From NCBI GenBank assembly GCA_024279275.1, contig JAJRRS010000075.1:1-44538 (forward strand): a stretch of DNA of 44,538 nt. The letters are read 5' to 3'. Source of the stretch: Planctomycetota bacterium. GTDB taxonomy: Bacteria; Planctomycetota; Phycisphaerae; Phycisphaerales; Phycisphaeraceae. The notes below the pieces were generated by a model. It searched no databases and was not told the DNA's origin. It worked only from the letters and a program-made list of their open reading frames with translations. This document shows, one piece after another, positions 1-10,107 of this stretch (position 1 is its first letter; the number at the start of each line of letters is the position of its first letter). Position numbers and translations under genes: made by a program.

Positions 1-178
1 GGGTGACGGGTTTATCGGGATCGATGACCTGAATGTGGTGTTGGGGAATTGGAATGCGGGCACGCCCCCCGGGGCGCCGTTGGTTGATGCGTCTAATGTG
101 ATCCCGGAGCCGGGGACGATGGGGGTGTTTGGGTTGTTGGGATTGGGCTTGCTCAAACGCAGAAGAACTCTTTGCTGA
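1..178 (+). CDS. C-terminal end of a dockerin-like/PEP-CTERM secreted protein (partial)
   Basis: The reading frame is open from base 2 to a TGA at 176-178; the start lies before the window. The last 58 codons read GDGFIGIDDLNVVLGNWNAG, a short linker, then IPEPGTMG, a hydrophobic stretch and a KRRR tail. This is half of a type-I dockerin-like calcium-binding repeat followed by a PEP-CTERM sorting signal, so the protein is probably exported and processed by an exosortase-type system. The same ending occurs in two other genes of this window (33444-34277 and the minus-strand gene at 34674-37640). The N-terminal domain, and so the substrate or role, cannot be seen. Confidence 0.85.
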   Translation, partial: GDGFIGIDDLNVVLGNWNAGTPPGAPLVDASNVIPEPGTMGVFGLLGLGLLKRRRTLC

Positions 179-331
179 GGCCCGCCTTGCCGAATGGTGA
201 GGTTGATCGCTGATCTGTGAGTGTTGTTGGCTGATCGTGGGGAGCCAGACGTTAGGGTGTGAGTGTGTTACTTCAGCGAACAGCGGTCACTCTTCATGCT
301 TCAGCCCCCAAGTGCCCCACCGCCCGGCGCG

Positions 332-337
332 GTACAA
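332..337 (+). promoter_or_regulatory. TACAAT -10 box, leaderless-type promoter for the 345 gene
   Basis: TACAAT ends 7 nt before the ATG at 345, the distance expected between a -10 box and a transcription start. No Shine-Dalgarno sequence lies between them, and no good -35 is visible. The same arrangement precedes ligA and the acetyltransferase at 4684. Confidence 0.45.
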
Positions 338-344
338 TCGTGGC

Positions 345-1169
345 ATGAAGCTGCCATGGAAAAAACGTGACGGTCAAAAAACCGGGGGGGAAACCGGGGG
401 AGCGGTTCACGAGGTGGTGTTTCATGCTTACCCGAAGCTGCTGTTTATCTGGCCGATCATCGCGGCGGGGTTTTTGTTTTGGCCTATCGCGAATCCTGAC
501 TGGGTGGACCTCGAATCGCTTGGGTGGGTGTACCTGCTGGTGTGCGTGGTAGTGATCCTGACGATCGGGGGGGATATCGAGCGGAACCACGCGGTGTTCT
601 GGCTGGCGGCGTTTGGGATGTTCTTTTTCCTTGGGCTTTGGCTAAGCGAACGATCGGGGTTCACGCTCTTTGGGAACATCTTCAACTTCTTCGAGGATCA
701 GGAGGTCCAGTACAACGCGGGGTTCGGGCTGTCGGTCAGCATCCTGTTATTGATCCCGTACCTGACGATGATCGTGTGGGCACGGCTGCAACACCGCTGG
801 CGAATCACGCATAACGAGTTCGAGCATTATGCGTTTGGTCGGGCGGATGACTCGTTGGCTCGCGGTGCTAAAAGGGTCCGCAGCACATACCCGGATTTGT
901 TGGAGTTGATGATCTGCGGGTCGGGGACGCTGATCGTGTACTCGGCGACGGGGCGAACGGAGTTGCGGCGGATCCCGCATGTGCCGTTGATTTTTTTGGT
1001 GCGTAAGCGTATCAACCTGCTGCTGGAGGCGACGGCGGTGACACAACCCGACGCCGACGTTATCGCTGAGGCGGAAGAGCAGGCGGAGGACGACGAGGCC
1101 GGCGTGCCCAACGAAACCGCCCACCCGGACGACGAATCAGCCGGGATCGGCGGAAACGACCCATTGTGA
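345..1169 (+). CDS. Four-helix membrane protein with PH-like C-terminal domain, unknown function
   Basis: The gene encodes 274 aa from ATG 345. An in-frame ATG at 237 exists, but the added residues are not protein-like and a -10 box lies just before 345. Four hydrophobic segments lie roughly at residues 27-47, 55-75, 83-103 and 128-150. A soluble part follows with the pattern HRWRITHNEFEHYAFGR, then YPDLLELMICGSGTLIVY and RRIPHVPLIFLVRKRIN, which looks like a small bacterial PH-type (bPH2-like) beta domain. An acidic tail ends the protein. I infer a planctomycete-specific inner-membrane protein; no catalytic motif is visible. The N-terminus includes a GGETGGA stretch encoded by the CCGGGGG-type repeat discussed in the findings. 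It stands alone, with no operon partner. Confidence 0.8.
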   Translation: MKLPWKKRDGQKTGGETGGAVHEVVFHAYPKLLFIWPIIAAGFLFWPIANPDWVDLESLGWVYLLVCVVVILTIGGDIERNHAVFWLAAFGMFFFLGLWLSERSGFTLFGNIFNFFEDQEVQYNAGFGLSVSILLLIPYLTMIVWARLQHRWRITHNEFEHYAFGRADDSLARGAKRVRSTYPDLLELMICGSGTLIVYSATGRTELRRIPHVPLIFLVRKRINLLLEATAVTQPDADVIAEAEEQAEDDEAGVPNETAHPDDESAGIGGNDPL

Positions 1170-1245
1170 CATGGGCCTGATAATTACCTATTATTTCGCC
1201 GCTTTATAGGTTGATCTAAATAGTCATAAGCGTCGATAACAATGC

Positions 1246-1273
1246 TTGACCGGGCTGAAATCCCCGTTATAAT
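1246..1273 (+). promoter_or_regulatory. Strong sigma70-type promoter, TTGACC-16 bp-TATAAT
   Basis: The -35 TTGACC is at 1246-1251 and the -10 TATAAT at 1268-1273, with a 16-bp spacer. It is one of the best promoter matches in the window. Transcription should start near 1280, about 365 nt before the next coding start at 1645, so it drives either a long leader or a separate RNA. Confidence 0.7.
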
Positions 1274-1279
1274 GGGACT

Positions 1280-1640
1280 CAGTCAGTGCATCTCACCTGT
1301 GGGTTAGCCCACCGTATTATTGAGAACCAAATCGTCAAAGTTGCACTTGCGGGGTGGCCGATATAAGGTTCAATGAGACGGTCGTATGAGGCCGAGTTCG
1401 ACGCGATAGTGCTTGGTTCTATACAGGCACACCGTTCGATAAAGCACTTGTTTTGCCGGTTGATCGAAGGAGCGATCAGGCACTATCTGGGATCCCGACA
1501 GTTGGCTGGAAGCCATGAGGTAGGGGTTTACGAAGATATGCGAGGCGGTTGCTGGACCCACGTTGGGTCACGCATCGCCTAGAGAAGGAAGTCGGCACGG
1601 CCTGCCCATTTTAGGGTGCCGTCGGGTCGGACTCATCAGC
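1280..1640 (+). ncRNA. Candidate structured RNA or long structured leader
   Basis: No convincing protein gene lies here, yet the stretch is rich in uninterrupted helices. They are GTGGG/CCCAC (1299-1303/1308-1312); a compound helix of ATT, GAACC and ATCG (1319-1334) with CGAT, GGTTC and AAT (1359-1374); GATAGTGC/GCACTATC (1405-1412/1480-1487) enclosing TGATCG/CGATCA (1461-1466/1473-1478); TGGCT/AGCCA (1503-1507/1511-1515); AGGCG/CGCCT (1543-1547/1576-1580) enclosing GACCCA/TGGGTC (1555-1560/1564-1569); and ACGGC/GCCGT (1597-1601/1618-1622). AGTGCTT at 1408-1414 could instead pair with AAGCACT at 1442-1448, so the central helix has an exclusive alternative. I see no hallmark of RNase P, tmRNA, SRP or 6S RNA. 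It may be a riboswitch-like leader of the DUF3553 gene or an independent RNA. A 69-codon ORF (1373-1582) overlaps but has no family signature. Confidence 0.45.
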
Positions 1641-1644
1641 TCCC

Positions 1645-2256
1645 GTGACTGCGATCAACCGCTACCAGCAAGGGGATGTCGTAACACATCCCAAACGTCC
1701 CGAGTGGGGCCAGGGCGTGGTGAAACACACCCAGGCGATCATCCACCAGGGCACCGCCGCACAGAGGCTGAGCATTGAGTTCGCCAACCGTGGCCGGGTC
1801 GTCATCAATACTGCTGTAGCGCCGTTGGCGCCGAAAGGAAAGAAACTGACCATGAGTTCCTCGATCACTTCCAGCGGAGGCTGGCTCGATCAAATCGAAC
1901 GCTCCAACAAAAGCTCTCACGAGCTGTGGGAGCTGCCCGAAGCCCTGACCGATGTCTTTACGTCGGACCTGCAAAGGCTGATGGCTACACTCGATACTTA
2001 TAAATTCACCACAGAACCTCGGCCGCTGATCGATTGGGCTGTCGGGCAGACCGGGATGGACGATCCACTGAGCAAGTACACACGTCACGACCTGGAGCAG
2101 GCCTTCTCACGCTTCGCCCGTGACCGCGACCTGCACCTCAAAGAGTTTGTCCGCCAACTCAAACGCAACGGCAAACATCAGGTACTCGTCCAGGCAAGAG
2201 GCCAGACCACCATCCTCGCTGGCCAATCGGCACTCGACCGCGCGATGCGCCACTGA
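1645..2256 (+). CDS. DUF3553 domain protein
   Basis: The 203-aa product starts at GTG 1645 (MTAINRYQQGD). The first in-frame ATG, at 1852, would delete the only recognisable domain. Residues about 8-62 carry the small DUF3553 pattern: GDVVTHPKRPEWGQGVV, later LSIEFANRGRVVI and a final VAPLAP. DUF3553 is a short SH3-like beta fold found beside UvrD-type helicases and alone in bacteria. The remaining 140 residues are helical and basic, with no motif I can name. No Shine-Dalgarno is visible. The gene is preceded by the strong promoter at 1246-1273 and the helix-rich region, so its mRNA may carry a long leader. Function is unknown; a nucleic-acid-binding role is only a guess from the SH3-like domain. 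Confidence 0.75.
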   Translation: MTAINRYQQGDVVTHPKRPEWGQGVVKHTQAIIHQGTAAQRLSIEFANRGRVVINTAVAPLAPKGKKLTMSSSITSSGGWLDQIERSNKSSHELWELPEALTDVFTSDLQRLMATLDTYKFTTEPRPLIDWAVGQTGMDDPLSKYTRHDLEQAFSRFARDRDLHLKEFVRQLKRNGKHQVLVQARGQTTILAGQSALDRAMRH

Positions 2257-2343
2257 TCAGATTTATGATTTGAGGTGTATGATGGATGATTCTGATGCGC
2301 CTGTGAGGCATCAGACCCCTATTGCGCATGTAATCCACAACAC

Positions 2344-2388
2344 ATCATAAATCCCAAATCAGCAACCCCGGGTCCGCGAAGCGAAATC
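2344..2388 (+). repeat. Dispersed intergenic repeat, copy A
   Basis: The 31-bp core at 2358-2388 starts ATCAGCAACC and ends GTCCGCGAAGCGAAATC. It matches the reverse complement of 5284-5314 at 28 of 31 positions, the difference being CCG versus GAA in the middle. The AT-rich flank at 2344-2357 (ATCATAAATCCCAA) resembles the flank of copy B. It sits directly upstream of the ligA -10 box. Confidence 0.7.
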
Positions 2389-2391
2389 TAG

Positions 2392-4560
<2,169 letters not shown>

Positions 4561-4563
<3 letters not shown>

Positions 4564-4668
4564 CTATTAACTGGTAGCCAAACCGGAGAGCAGAGTTAAG
4601 GGCTGCTGGGCCACTTGGAATTGGCTCGTGCTAACGGCTAAAAGCTAATCGCTAACGGCTACCGCCTC
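4561..4668 (+). repeat. TTAGC/GCTAA intergenic repeat cluster
   Basis: The ligA stop codon region is followed by TTAGCTATTAAC and, further on, by GCTAACGGCTAAAAGCTAAT and GCTAACGGCTA (4631-4662). The same words recur at 8836-8868 and 10151-10193. The copies face each other within this spacer and could form a weak stem. Confidence 0.55.
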
Positions 4669-4671
4669 CCC

Positions 4672-4677
4672 TATAAT
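4672..4677 (+). promoter_or_regulatory. TATAAT -10 box, leaderless-type promoter of the acetyltransferase gene
   Basis: A perfect TATAAT ends 6 nt before ATG 4684, with only C residues between. There is no room for a ribosome binding site downstream of the expected transcription start. Confidence 0.5.
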
Positions 4678-4683
4678 CCCCCC

Positions 4684-5268
4684 ATGCTGATCCGACCTGC
4701 TACGGTTGCTGATGTGCCTGCGATGGGCAAGATTATTAATGACTGCGCCGAGTTTGGGCTTATGTTGCCGCGGTCGCTGGCGTCGTTGTATGAGAACGTG
4801 CGCGAGTTTCATGTGGCGGAGGAATCCGGGGGCGGGGACGGTGGGCGTGTGGTGGGGGTCGGGGGGTTGAGCGTGGTGTGGGCGAACCTGGCAGAGGTGT
4901 GTGCGTTGGCGGTTGAGCCGGGCCAGCGGGGTAAGGGGTTAGGCAGACAACTGACCGAGGCGTGCATCGAGCAGTCGCGGGAGCTTGGGGTGCGGACCAT
5001 TATGACGCTGACTTATGAGCAGGCGTTTTTTGAGAAGCTGGGGTTTGGTGTGATAGATCGGCAGAAGCTGCCGTTGAAGGTGTGGAGCGAGTGCATCCGG
5101 TGTCCGAAAAATCAGGCGTGTGATGAGATCGCGATGACGTTGGTGCTTGAGGACGTGCCGGAGCTTGGTGTGCCAAAGCCGGTGGCGCCTCCGCCGGATC
5201 AGTATATTGTGCCGATTATTCGTGCGATGAAGAACGGGAACACGCCGCCGCCGGAGGATGATGATTAG
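4684..5268 (+). CDS. GNAT acetyltransferase, N-acetylglutamate synthase (ArgA)-like
   Basis: This is a 194-aa single-domain GCN5-related N-acetyltransferase. The N-terminus IRPATVADVPAMGKIINDCA is the usual GNAT beta1-alpha1. The acetyl-CoA binding motif is at about residues 76-90 (VEPGQRGKGLGRQLTEAC), and YEQAFFEKLGF is the C-terminal beta6 region. The tail CIRCPKNQACDEIAMTLVL, with paired cysteines, is typical of short ArgA-type enzymes, which acetylate glutamate in the first step of arginine synthesis. That substrate is likely but not proven: no arginine gene is adjacent, so I give no symbol. A short GGGDGG insertion near residues 42-50 comes from the CCGGGGG-type repeat. ATG 4684 is supported by the -10 box just before it. 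Confidence 0.8.
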   Translation: MLIRPATVADVPAMGKIINDCAEFGLMLPRSLASLYENVREFHVAEESGGGDGGRVVGVGGLSVVWANLAEVCALAVEPGQRGKGLGRQLTEACIEQSRELGVRTIMTLTYEQAFFEKLGFGVIDRQKLPLKVWSECIRCPKNQACDEIAMTLVLEDVPELGVPKPVAPPPDQYIVPIIRAMKNGNTPPPEDDD

Positions 5269-5283
5269 GCATTTATGATTTGG

Positions 5284-5314
5284 GATTTCGCTTCGCGGAC
5301 CTTCGGTTGCTGAT
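5284..5314 (-). repeat. Dispersed intergenic repeat, copy B (inverted relative to copy A)
   Basis: The reverse complement of this 31-bp core matches 2358-2388 at 28 positions. AT-rich words (AAATCATAAAT on the minus strand) flank it here too. It lies in the 186-bp spacer between the acetyltransferase and mfd, which also holds AATCATAAGTCTAAAATCAT near 5384-5403. Confidence 0.7.
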
Positions 5315-5454
5315 TGATGATTTTCGGAATGTGGCCGGTTACCCGTGATTGTTGGACTTGCCGCTTTCTCTCTTCACATCATCAATCATAAGTCTAAAAT
5401 CATATCTCCCCCGATTCGCCCCGCTGTTCGGTGCGTGTTACGCTGTCCCCCGAC

Positions 5455-8400
5455 ATGCCCAAGGCTTCCCCATGGCTCCCTGATCTGATCGGGTCCGCGC
5501 CCGTTGCTGCGCTGGCGGAGGCTTTGCGCGCATCGGACGCCGAATCGGGCAAGTCTAAGGGGCTAACCCAGGGGAACGCTCCGGGGGCTCGGGAAGCGAT
5601 ACGATCGCACGGGAGTCGGGGTTCCAGCGCGACGCTGACAGCAGGTGCGTTGAGCTTGAAACTCGGCCGGCTGGTCGTGCTGGTGGTGGCACACCTGGAC
5701 GAGGCGTATGACGCGCTGGATGACTTAGCATTGTTTGCGGATGCGGGGCGGGCGTTGGATGCTTGTCGATTCGGTGCGTTGGAGGTGTTGCCTGGCGAGT
5801 CGAACGTGAGTTTGGAGTTGTTGGCGGAGCGTTTGGCGGTGGTGGGCCGACTGGTCGAGGGGGATGTGCCGGACGTGATTGTCGCGCCGGTGCAGGCATT
5901 GATGCAGGCGGTGCCTGAACCTGGTGCGCTTAAGAGTTTCTCAAAGGTGATGCGAACCGACGACGACCTGCCGCCGGGCGGGTTGATGGACTGGCTGGTC
6001 GCTGCGGGCTATCAACGACAGGACGTGATCGAACAGCCGGGCGACTTCGCTTCGCGCGGCGGGATCCTGGACATCTACCCCCCCGCCGGGTCTACGGGTG
6101 ATGGCGACGACCAGCCGCTTGGACCGATCCGCCTGGATTACTTCGGCGACCAGATCGAATCGATCCACCGCATCAACCTCGACACGATGGGTTCGGCTGA
6201 TCAAATCAAATCCGCACGCATCATCGGCGCAAGCACCGACCAGATCCAGACCGACGATCGCACGGTCAACCTGATCGACCTGCTGCCGGATGATGCTGTG
6301 TTCATGATGCACGAGGTGATGGAGCTATCGGAGCAGGCGCGGGGGTATTACGAACGCCTGACCAACGCGACCGGGGTGTACGCCCCGCGCACCGTATTCA
6401 GCAAGATCACCGCTCGGCCACACATCGAATGCAACCAGTACTCCGCGGGCGCAACCCAAGACGGGACGATCGTGCTACCGGTCGGGCAGCTTGTGACGTT
6501 CGACGAAGATGCCAAGGGCGCGATCATTCAACTCGGCGAGCTTGCGATGACAAACGGCCAGCGGGTCGTTGTGTTATGTCAGAAACCTGCCGAGCGGGAA
6601 CGATTAACCGAACTGATCCACGAACACGCGCCCAATGCGATTGACCAACTGGAACTCATCGTCGGGTACCTGCATCGTGGGTTCACATGGAAGTTCTCCA
6701 AAGGCGATCCCGGGGGGACTTCCGGGGGGGCATCCGGGGGGACACTTCACATGGTGCCGCACCACGAGTTGTTCCACCGGTTTCACGTCCGCCGACGGAC
6801 ACAGCGGATAACCGGCGGGGCGCAAGCCAGCGATGCTTTTCTTGACCTGGGTGTCGGCGATTACGTCGTGCATGTCGATCATGGGATCGCACAATTCACG
6901 GGGATCAAGACGATGCGGCGCAGCGGGATGAGCCAGGAATACCTGACGCTGTCGTTTGCGCAGAGCGCGGTGCTGCATGTGCCGGCGACACAGATCGACC
7001 TGGTGCAGAAATACATCGGCGGGTTCGAGGGTCGGCCGCCGCTGTCGATATTGGGCGGCAAGAAGTGGAATAAGCAGAAGCAGCAGGTCGCCGAGGCTGT
7101 GAAGGATCTGGCGGCGGAGTTGCTGCGTGTGCAGGCGGCGCGTCAGATCCAGCCTGGCGTGCGTTACCCGGATGATACTGCCTGGCAGCGCGAGTTTGAG
7201 GCGGAGTTTCCTTACGACGAGACGGAGGACCAGCTCGCCGCGATTGCAGCAATCAAGCAGGACATGGGCGTGGATCAGCCGATGGATCGATTGATCTGTG
7301 GTGACGTCGGGTTCGGTAAGACCGAGGTGGCGATCCGCGCAGCGTTCAAGGCGATCGAGTTCGGCAAGCAGGTCGCGGTGCTGGTCCCGACCACGGTATT
7401 AGCGGAGCAGCACGGGCGGACGTTTGCGCAGCGGATGGCGGACTATCCTTTTAAGGTCGCCGCTCTGTCACGATTTAAGACGGGTGCGGAGCAGACGAAG
7501 ATACTCAAGGAGTTGGCCGAGGGCCGAATCGACATTGTGATCGGGACGCATCGGCTGTTGTCCAAGGACGTGACGTTCGCGGACCTGGGGCTGGTGATTA
7601 TCGACGAGGAGCAGCGGTTCGGTGTCGAGCACAAGAATAGATTGCTTCGGTTCCGACTGACCGCTGAGGTATTGACGCTGACGGCTACGCCGATCCCGCG
7701 GACGCTGCATATGTCGATGATCGGGCTGCGCGATATCAGTTCGCTAAGCACGCCCCCCGCTGACCGGCGTGCGATTGTGACGGAGGTTGTGCCGTATGAC
7801 CGTAAGCGCGTCAAGCAGGCGATCATCCGTGAGCTTAATCGCGACGGGCAGGTCTACTTCGTCCACAACCGGGTGCATAATATCCAGAGTGTGGCTGACG
7901 ATATCCAGCAACTGGTCCCCGATGCGCGGATCATCATTGGGCACGGGCAGATGCCTGCGCGTGAGTTGGAGCGGGTGATGCTGGCGTTCATGCGTCGGGA
8001 GGTGGATGTGCTGGTATCGACGACAATCATCGAGTCGGGGATCGACAACCCGACCGCCAACACGATGTTCATCAACCGCGCGGACCAATTCGGGCTTGCG
8101 GACCTGCACCAGTTGCGCGGCCGGGTTGGTCGGTACAAGCATCGTGCGTATTGTTATCTGCTGCTGCCGGAGGATCGACCGTTGACGGATGTCGCGGCGC
8201 GTCGGCTTAAAGCGATCGAGCAGTACTCGATGCTGGGTGCGGGTTTCAAGATCGCGATGCGTGACCTTGAGATCCGAGGCGCGGGGAATCTGCTTGGGGC
8301 TGAGCAGTCCGGGCACATCGCGGCGGTGGGGTATGAGATGTATTGCACTTTGTTGGAACATCAGGCCAAACGACTGCGTCACGAGCCGATCATCGAGCCT

Positions 8401-8850
8401 GCGAAGACGCATCTGGAGTTGCCGATCGTCGGATCGTTGCCCAAGCGTTACATCCCAAGCGATAAACATCGGATGGATGCGTATCGTCGGATCAGCCGGG
8501 CGGCGACACTCGACGAACTCGAAGAAGTCGTGCAAAGCATCAAAGATGCCTACGGCAAGCCGCCAAAGCAGGCACAAACACTCATCGATCTGACCGAGGT
8601 GCGCGTCGCTGCAAGCACACTGGGGACCGACACACTTAAACTCGAAGGGCCGGACCTGATTTTTACGACGCGCGATCCCCGGAAGTTGGAGGCGATATTT
8701 ACTAATGCGCCTGGGCGGGTGAGTGTGCTGGATGAGAAAACATTATATTACCGGCCGCCTAGCAATTATCTTTCTCCGCCGGAGACGTTGCTGGCGGTGC
8801 TGCGAAAACTGTTGGTGAGGCCGGTGGTGGAGGAAGCTGTTAGCCTTTAG
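5455..8850 (+). CDS. mfd: Transcription-repair coupling factor Mfd
   Basis: Mfd displaces stalled RNA polymerase and recruits UvrA to the lesion. From ATG 5455 the product is 1131 aa, the normal size; a GTG at 5431 is in frame but adds only eight unconserved residues. In order: a UvrB-like N-terminal region, a CarD-like RNA-polymerase-interacting domain near residue 464 (GDYVVHVDHGIAQFTGI), Walker A near 616 (GDVGFGKTEVA), DEEQ near 716 (IIDEEQRFGVEHK), TATPIPRTLHMS near 743, the helicase motif LHQLRGRVGR, and a TRCF C-terminal domain. Just before the CarD-like domain is a GDPGGTSGGASGG insertion (DNA 6708-6741) made of the CCGGGGG-type repeat. A possible TACGCT -10 lies 10 nt before the ATG. 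Confidence 0.96.
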   Translation: MPKASPWLPDLIGSAPVAALAEALRASDAESGKSKGLTQGNAPGAREAIRSHGSRGSSATLTAGALSLKLGRLVVLVVAHLDEAYDALDDLALFADAGRALDACRFGALEVLPGESNVSLELLAERLAVVGRLVEGDVPDVIVAPVQALMQAVPEPGALKSFSKVMRTDDDLPPGGLMDWLVAAGYQRQDVIEQPGDFASRGGILDIYPPAGSTGDGDDQPLGPIRLDYFGDQIESIHRINLDTMGSADQIKSARIIGASTDQIQTDDRTVNLIDLLPDDAVFMMHEVMELSEQARGYYERLTNATGVYAPRTVFSKITARPHIECNQYSAGATQDGTIVLPVGQLVTFDEDAKGAIIQLGELAMTNGQRVVVLCQKPAERERLTELIHEHAPNAIDQLELIVGYLHRGFTWKFSKGDPGGTSGGASGGTLHMVPHHELFHRFHVRRRTQRITGGAQASDAFLDLGVGDYVVHVDHGIAQFTGIKTMRRSGMSQEYLTLSFAQSAVLHVPATQIDLVQKYIGGFEGRPPLSILGGKKWNKQKQQVAEAVKDLAAELLRVQAARQIQPGVRYPDDTAWQREFEAEFPYDETEDQLAAIAAIKQDMGVDQPMDRLICGDVGFGKTEVAIRAAFKAIEFGKQVAVLVPTTVLAEQHGRTFAQRMADYPFKVAALSRFKTGAEQTKILKELAEGRIDIVIGTHRLLSKDVTFADLGLVIIDEEQRFGVEHKNRLLRFRLTAEVLTLTATPIPRTLHMSMIGLRDISSLSTPPADRRAIVTEVVPYDRKRVKQAIIRELNRDGQVYFVHNRVHNIQSVADDIQQLVPDARIIIGHGQMPARELERVMLAFMRREVDVLVSTTIIESGIDNPTANTMFINRADQFGLADLHQLRGRVGRYKHRAYCYLLLPEDRPLTDVAARRLKAIEQYSMLGAGFKIAMRDLEIRGAGNLLGAEQSGHIAAVGYEMYCTLLEHQAKRLRHEPIIEPAKTHLELPIVGSLPKRYIPSDKHRMDAYRRISRAATLDELEEVVQSIKDAYGKPPKQAQTLIDLTEVRVAASTLGTDTLKLEGPDLIFTTRDPRKLEAIFTNAPGRVSVLDEKTLYYRPPSNYLSPPETLLAVLRKLLVRPVVEEAVSL

Positions 8851-8868
8851 CTGTTAGCCATTAGCCCG
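8836..8868 (+). repeat. TTAGC intergenic repeat, second copy
   Basis: The mfd stop region reads GTTAGCCTTTAGCTGTTAGCC and then ATTAGCC, four TTAGC words in 33 bp. It resembles 4561-4668 and, inverted, 10151-10193. The repeat supplies the last codons and the stop of mfd, as it also does for ligA (both end AISL or AVSL then TAG). Confidence 0.55.
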
Positions 8869-8900
8869 ATCGCTGACCCCAAATCCCGAAACCCAATCCC

Positions 8901-9359
8901 ATGCTTCACCTCGTTCTCTACCACCCGGCGATCCCGCAGAACACGGGGAATATTGCGCGTACGACGGTGGGGTTTGCGGCGCGGTTGCATCTGATTAAGC
9001 CTTACAAATTTGAGATCAGTGACCACGCGGTCCAGCGGGCGGGGCTTGACTATTGGCCGGACGTTCGGCTGACCGAGCACGATGATGATGACGCTTTTCT
9101 TGATTGGCTGGGCGATCGCGAGCCTTGGCTGATTACCAAGCATGGGGAGTTGCGTTTCGATCAGCCGGCGTATCGGGGAGATGACGTGTTGATTCTTGGG
9201 AACGACAACACGGGGCTGCCGGAGACGTGGCTGGATCGCTGGGGCGATCGGCGGGTGAGCATTCCGATTCTTGGAAATATTCGCAGCTACAACCTCGCGA
9301 ATGCGGCGGCGATTATTTTGGCACATGCGAGCCTTAAGGCGGGGGTGTTTGGGGATTAA
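8901..9359 (+). CDS. trmL: tRNA (cytidine/uridine-34-2'-O)-methyltransferase TrmL
   Basis: This 152-aa SPOUT-class methyltransferase should 2'-O-methylate the wobble base of tRNA-Leu isoacceptors using SAM. It has the complete small-TrmL layout: HPAIPQNTGNIARTTVGF at the N-terminus, LHLIKPYKFEISD, LILGNDNTGLPETW in the place of the family's LFGPE-G-P loop, and IPILGNIRSYNLANAAAI forming the trefoil-knot SAM site. Length equals the E. coli protein within a few residues. The gene follows mfd by 50 bp on the same strand. It converges on the macro-domain gene, with a large palindromic repeat between them. The start is set by the conserved first strand (MLHLVLYHP). Confidence 0.92.
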   Translation: MLHLVLYHPAIPQNTGNIARTTVGFAARLHLIKPYKFEISDHAVQRAGLDYWPDVRLTEHDDDDAFLDWLGDREPWLITKHGELRFDQPAYRGDDVLILGNDNTGLPETWLDRWGDRRVSIPILGNIRSYNLANAAAIILAHASLKAGVFGD

Positions 9360-9361
9360 CC

Positions 9362-9513
9362 TCGAAGGCGCGAAGATCGCTAAGAAGAAAAGGAACAGGG
9401 ATAAACACAGATGAACACGGATATGATTCGGGCCTTGAACCAAGGCCAATTCGTGTTAATTTGCGTTCATTCTCGGCTATTCTTCTTCGCGCTCTTCGCG
9501 CCTTGGCGGTTCA
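9362..9513. repeat. Nested imperfect palindrome between convergent genes
   Basis: The outer arms are GAAGGCGCGAAGATCGC... (9364-9390) and the inverted ...GCGCTCTTCGCGCCTTGGC (9486-9507). The inner arms are AACACAGATGAACACGGAT (about 9403-9421) and the inverted ATTCGTGTTAATTTGCGTTC. The whole block can fold as one long imperfect hairpin and fills the gap between trmL and the macro-domain gene. Words of the same kind recur at 32606-32652. Confidence 0.65.
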
Positions 9514-9524
9514 ACTCTTATGGC

Positions 9525-10103
9525 TCATCCCATGCGTTTGCGATTCATCATCCAGTCTTCGCGGGTGTCGATCGCTTGTTGGATGATTAGTGCGTCGGTG
9601 TTGTTAAAGCAGCAGAGGAAGATTTTTTCGGGGAGGTCGTGTTTAGAGAGGAAACCGAGGATGTGGCCGAAGGCGATTTTGGCGGCGCGTGGTTTGGGGA
9701 AGTGGTAGATGCCGGTGGAGATGTTGGGGAATGCGAGGGACTTGCAGGCGTGTTGGTTGGCGAGTGTGAGTGACTGGTGGTAGCAGGAGGCTAATAATGT
9801 GTCTTCGAGTGTGTAGCCGAGTTTTTGCGATTCGTCGCCGTGCCAGACTGGGCCGACGGCGTGGATGATGTGTTGGATGCCCTGTTTTTTCAGGGCGAAC
9901 GCGGGGGTAATTTTTGCCAGTCCTGTTGGACAGCCTTCGAGGGTTTTGCAGTGTTCGAGCAGGTCGGGGCCGGCGGCGCGGTGGATCGCACCATCGACGC
10001 CGCCACCACCTAAGAGCGATTCGTTCGCAGCATTAACGATCGCCTCGACGCGCAGCGTGGTGATGTCAGCGGTGACGATCTCGATGCGGTCGATGGGCTG
10101 CAT
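9525..10103 (-). CDS. Macro-domain ADP-ribose/O-acetyl-ADP-ribose deacetylase-like protein
   Basis: This 192-aa protein is a single macro domain of the MacroD/YmdB type, which removes ADP-ribose from acidic residues or deacetylates O-acetyl-ADP-ribose. The N-terminus gives IEIVTADITTLRVEAIVNAA. The catalytic loop NAANESLLGGGGVDGAIHRA is complete, and the second loop is LAFPNISTGIYHFP (GIYxFP). ITPAFALKKQGIQHIIHAVG matches the central strand. The last 30 residues (KHDLPEKIFLCCFNNTDALI) form the usual final strand. The start MQPIDRIEIV is conserved in position. No partner gene such as a DarT-type toxin or PARP is adjacent, so it is probably a housekeeping hydrolase. Confidence 0.9.
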   Translation of the reverse strand: MQPIDRIEIVTADITTLRVEAIVNAANESLLGGGGVDGAIHRAAGPDLLEHCKTLEGCPTGLAKITPAFALKKQGIQHIIHAVGPVWHGDESQKLGYTLEDTLLASCYHQSLTLANQHACKSLAFPNISTGIYHFPKPRAAKIAFGHILGFLSKHDLPEKIFLCCFNNTDALIIQQAIDTREDWMMNRKRMG

Positions 10104-10107
10104 GGTG

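Noticed and set aside
1373..1582. 69-codon plus-strand ORF in the helix-rich region
   Set aside because: No family signature or ribosome binding site, and its bases are largely used by the predicted helices. Kept only as an alternative reading of the region.
1280..1640. RNase P RNA, tmRNA or SRP RNA
   Set aside because: The universally conserved GAGGAAAGUCC of RNase P, the tRNA-like ends and tag codons of tmRNA, and the SRP tetraloop motif are not present.
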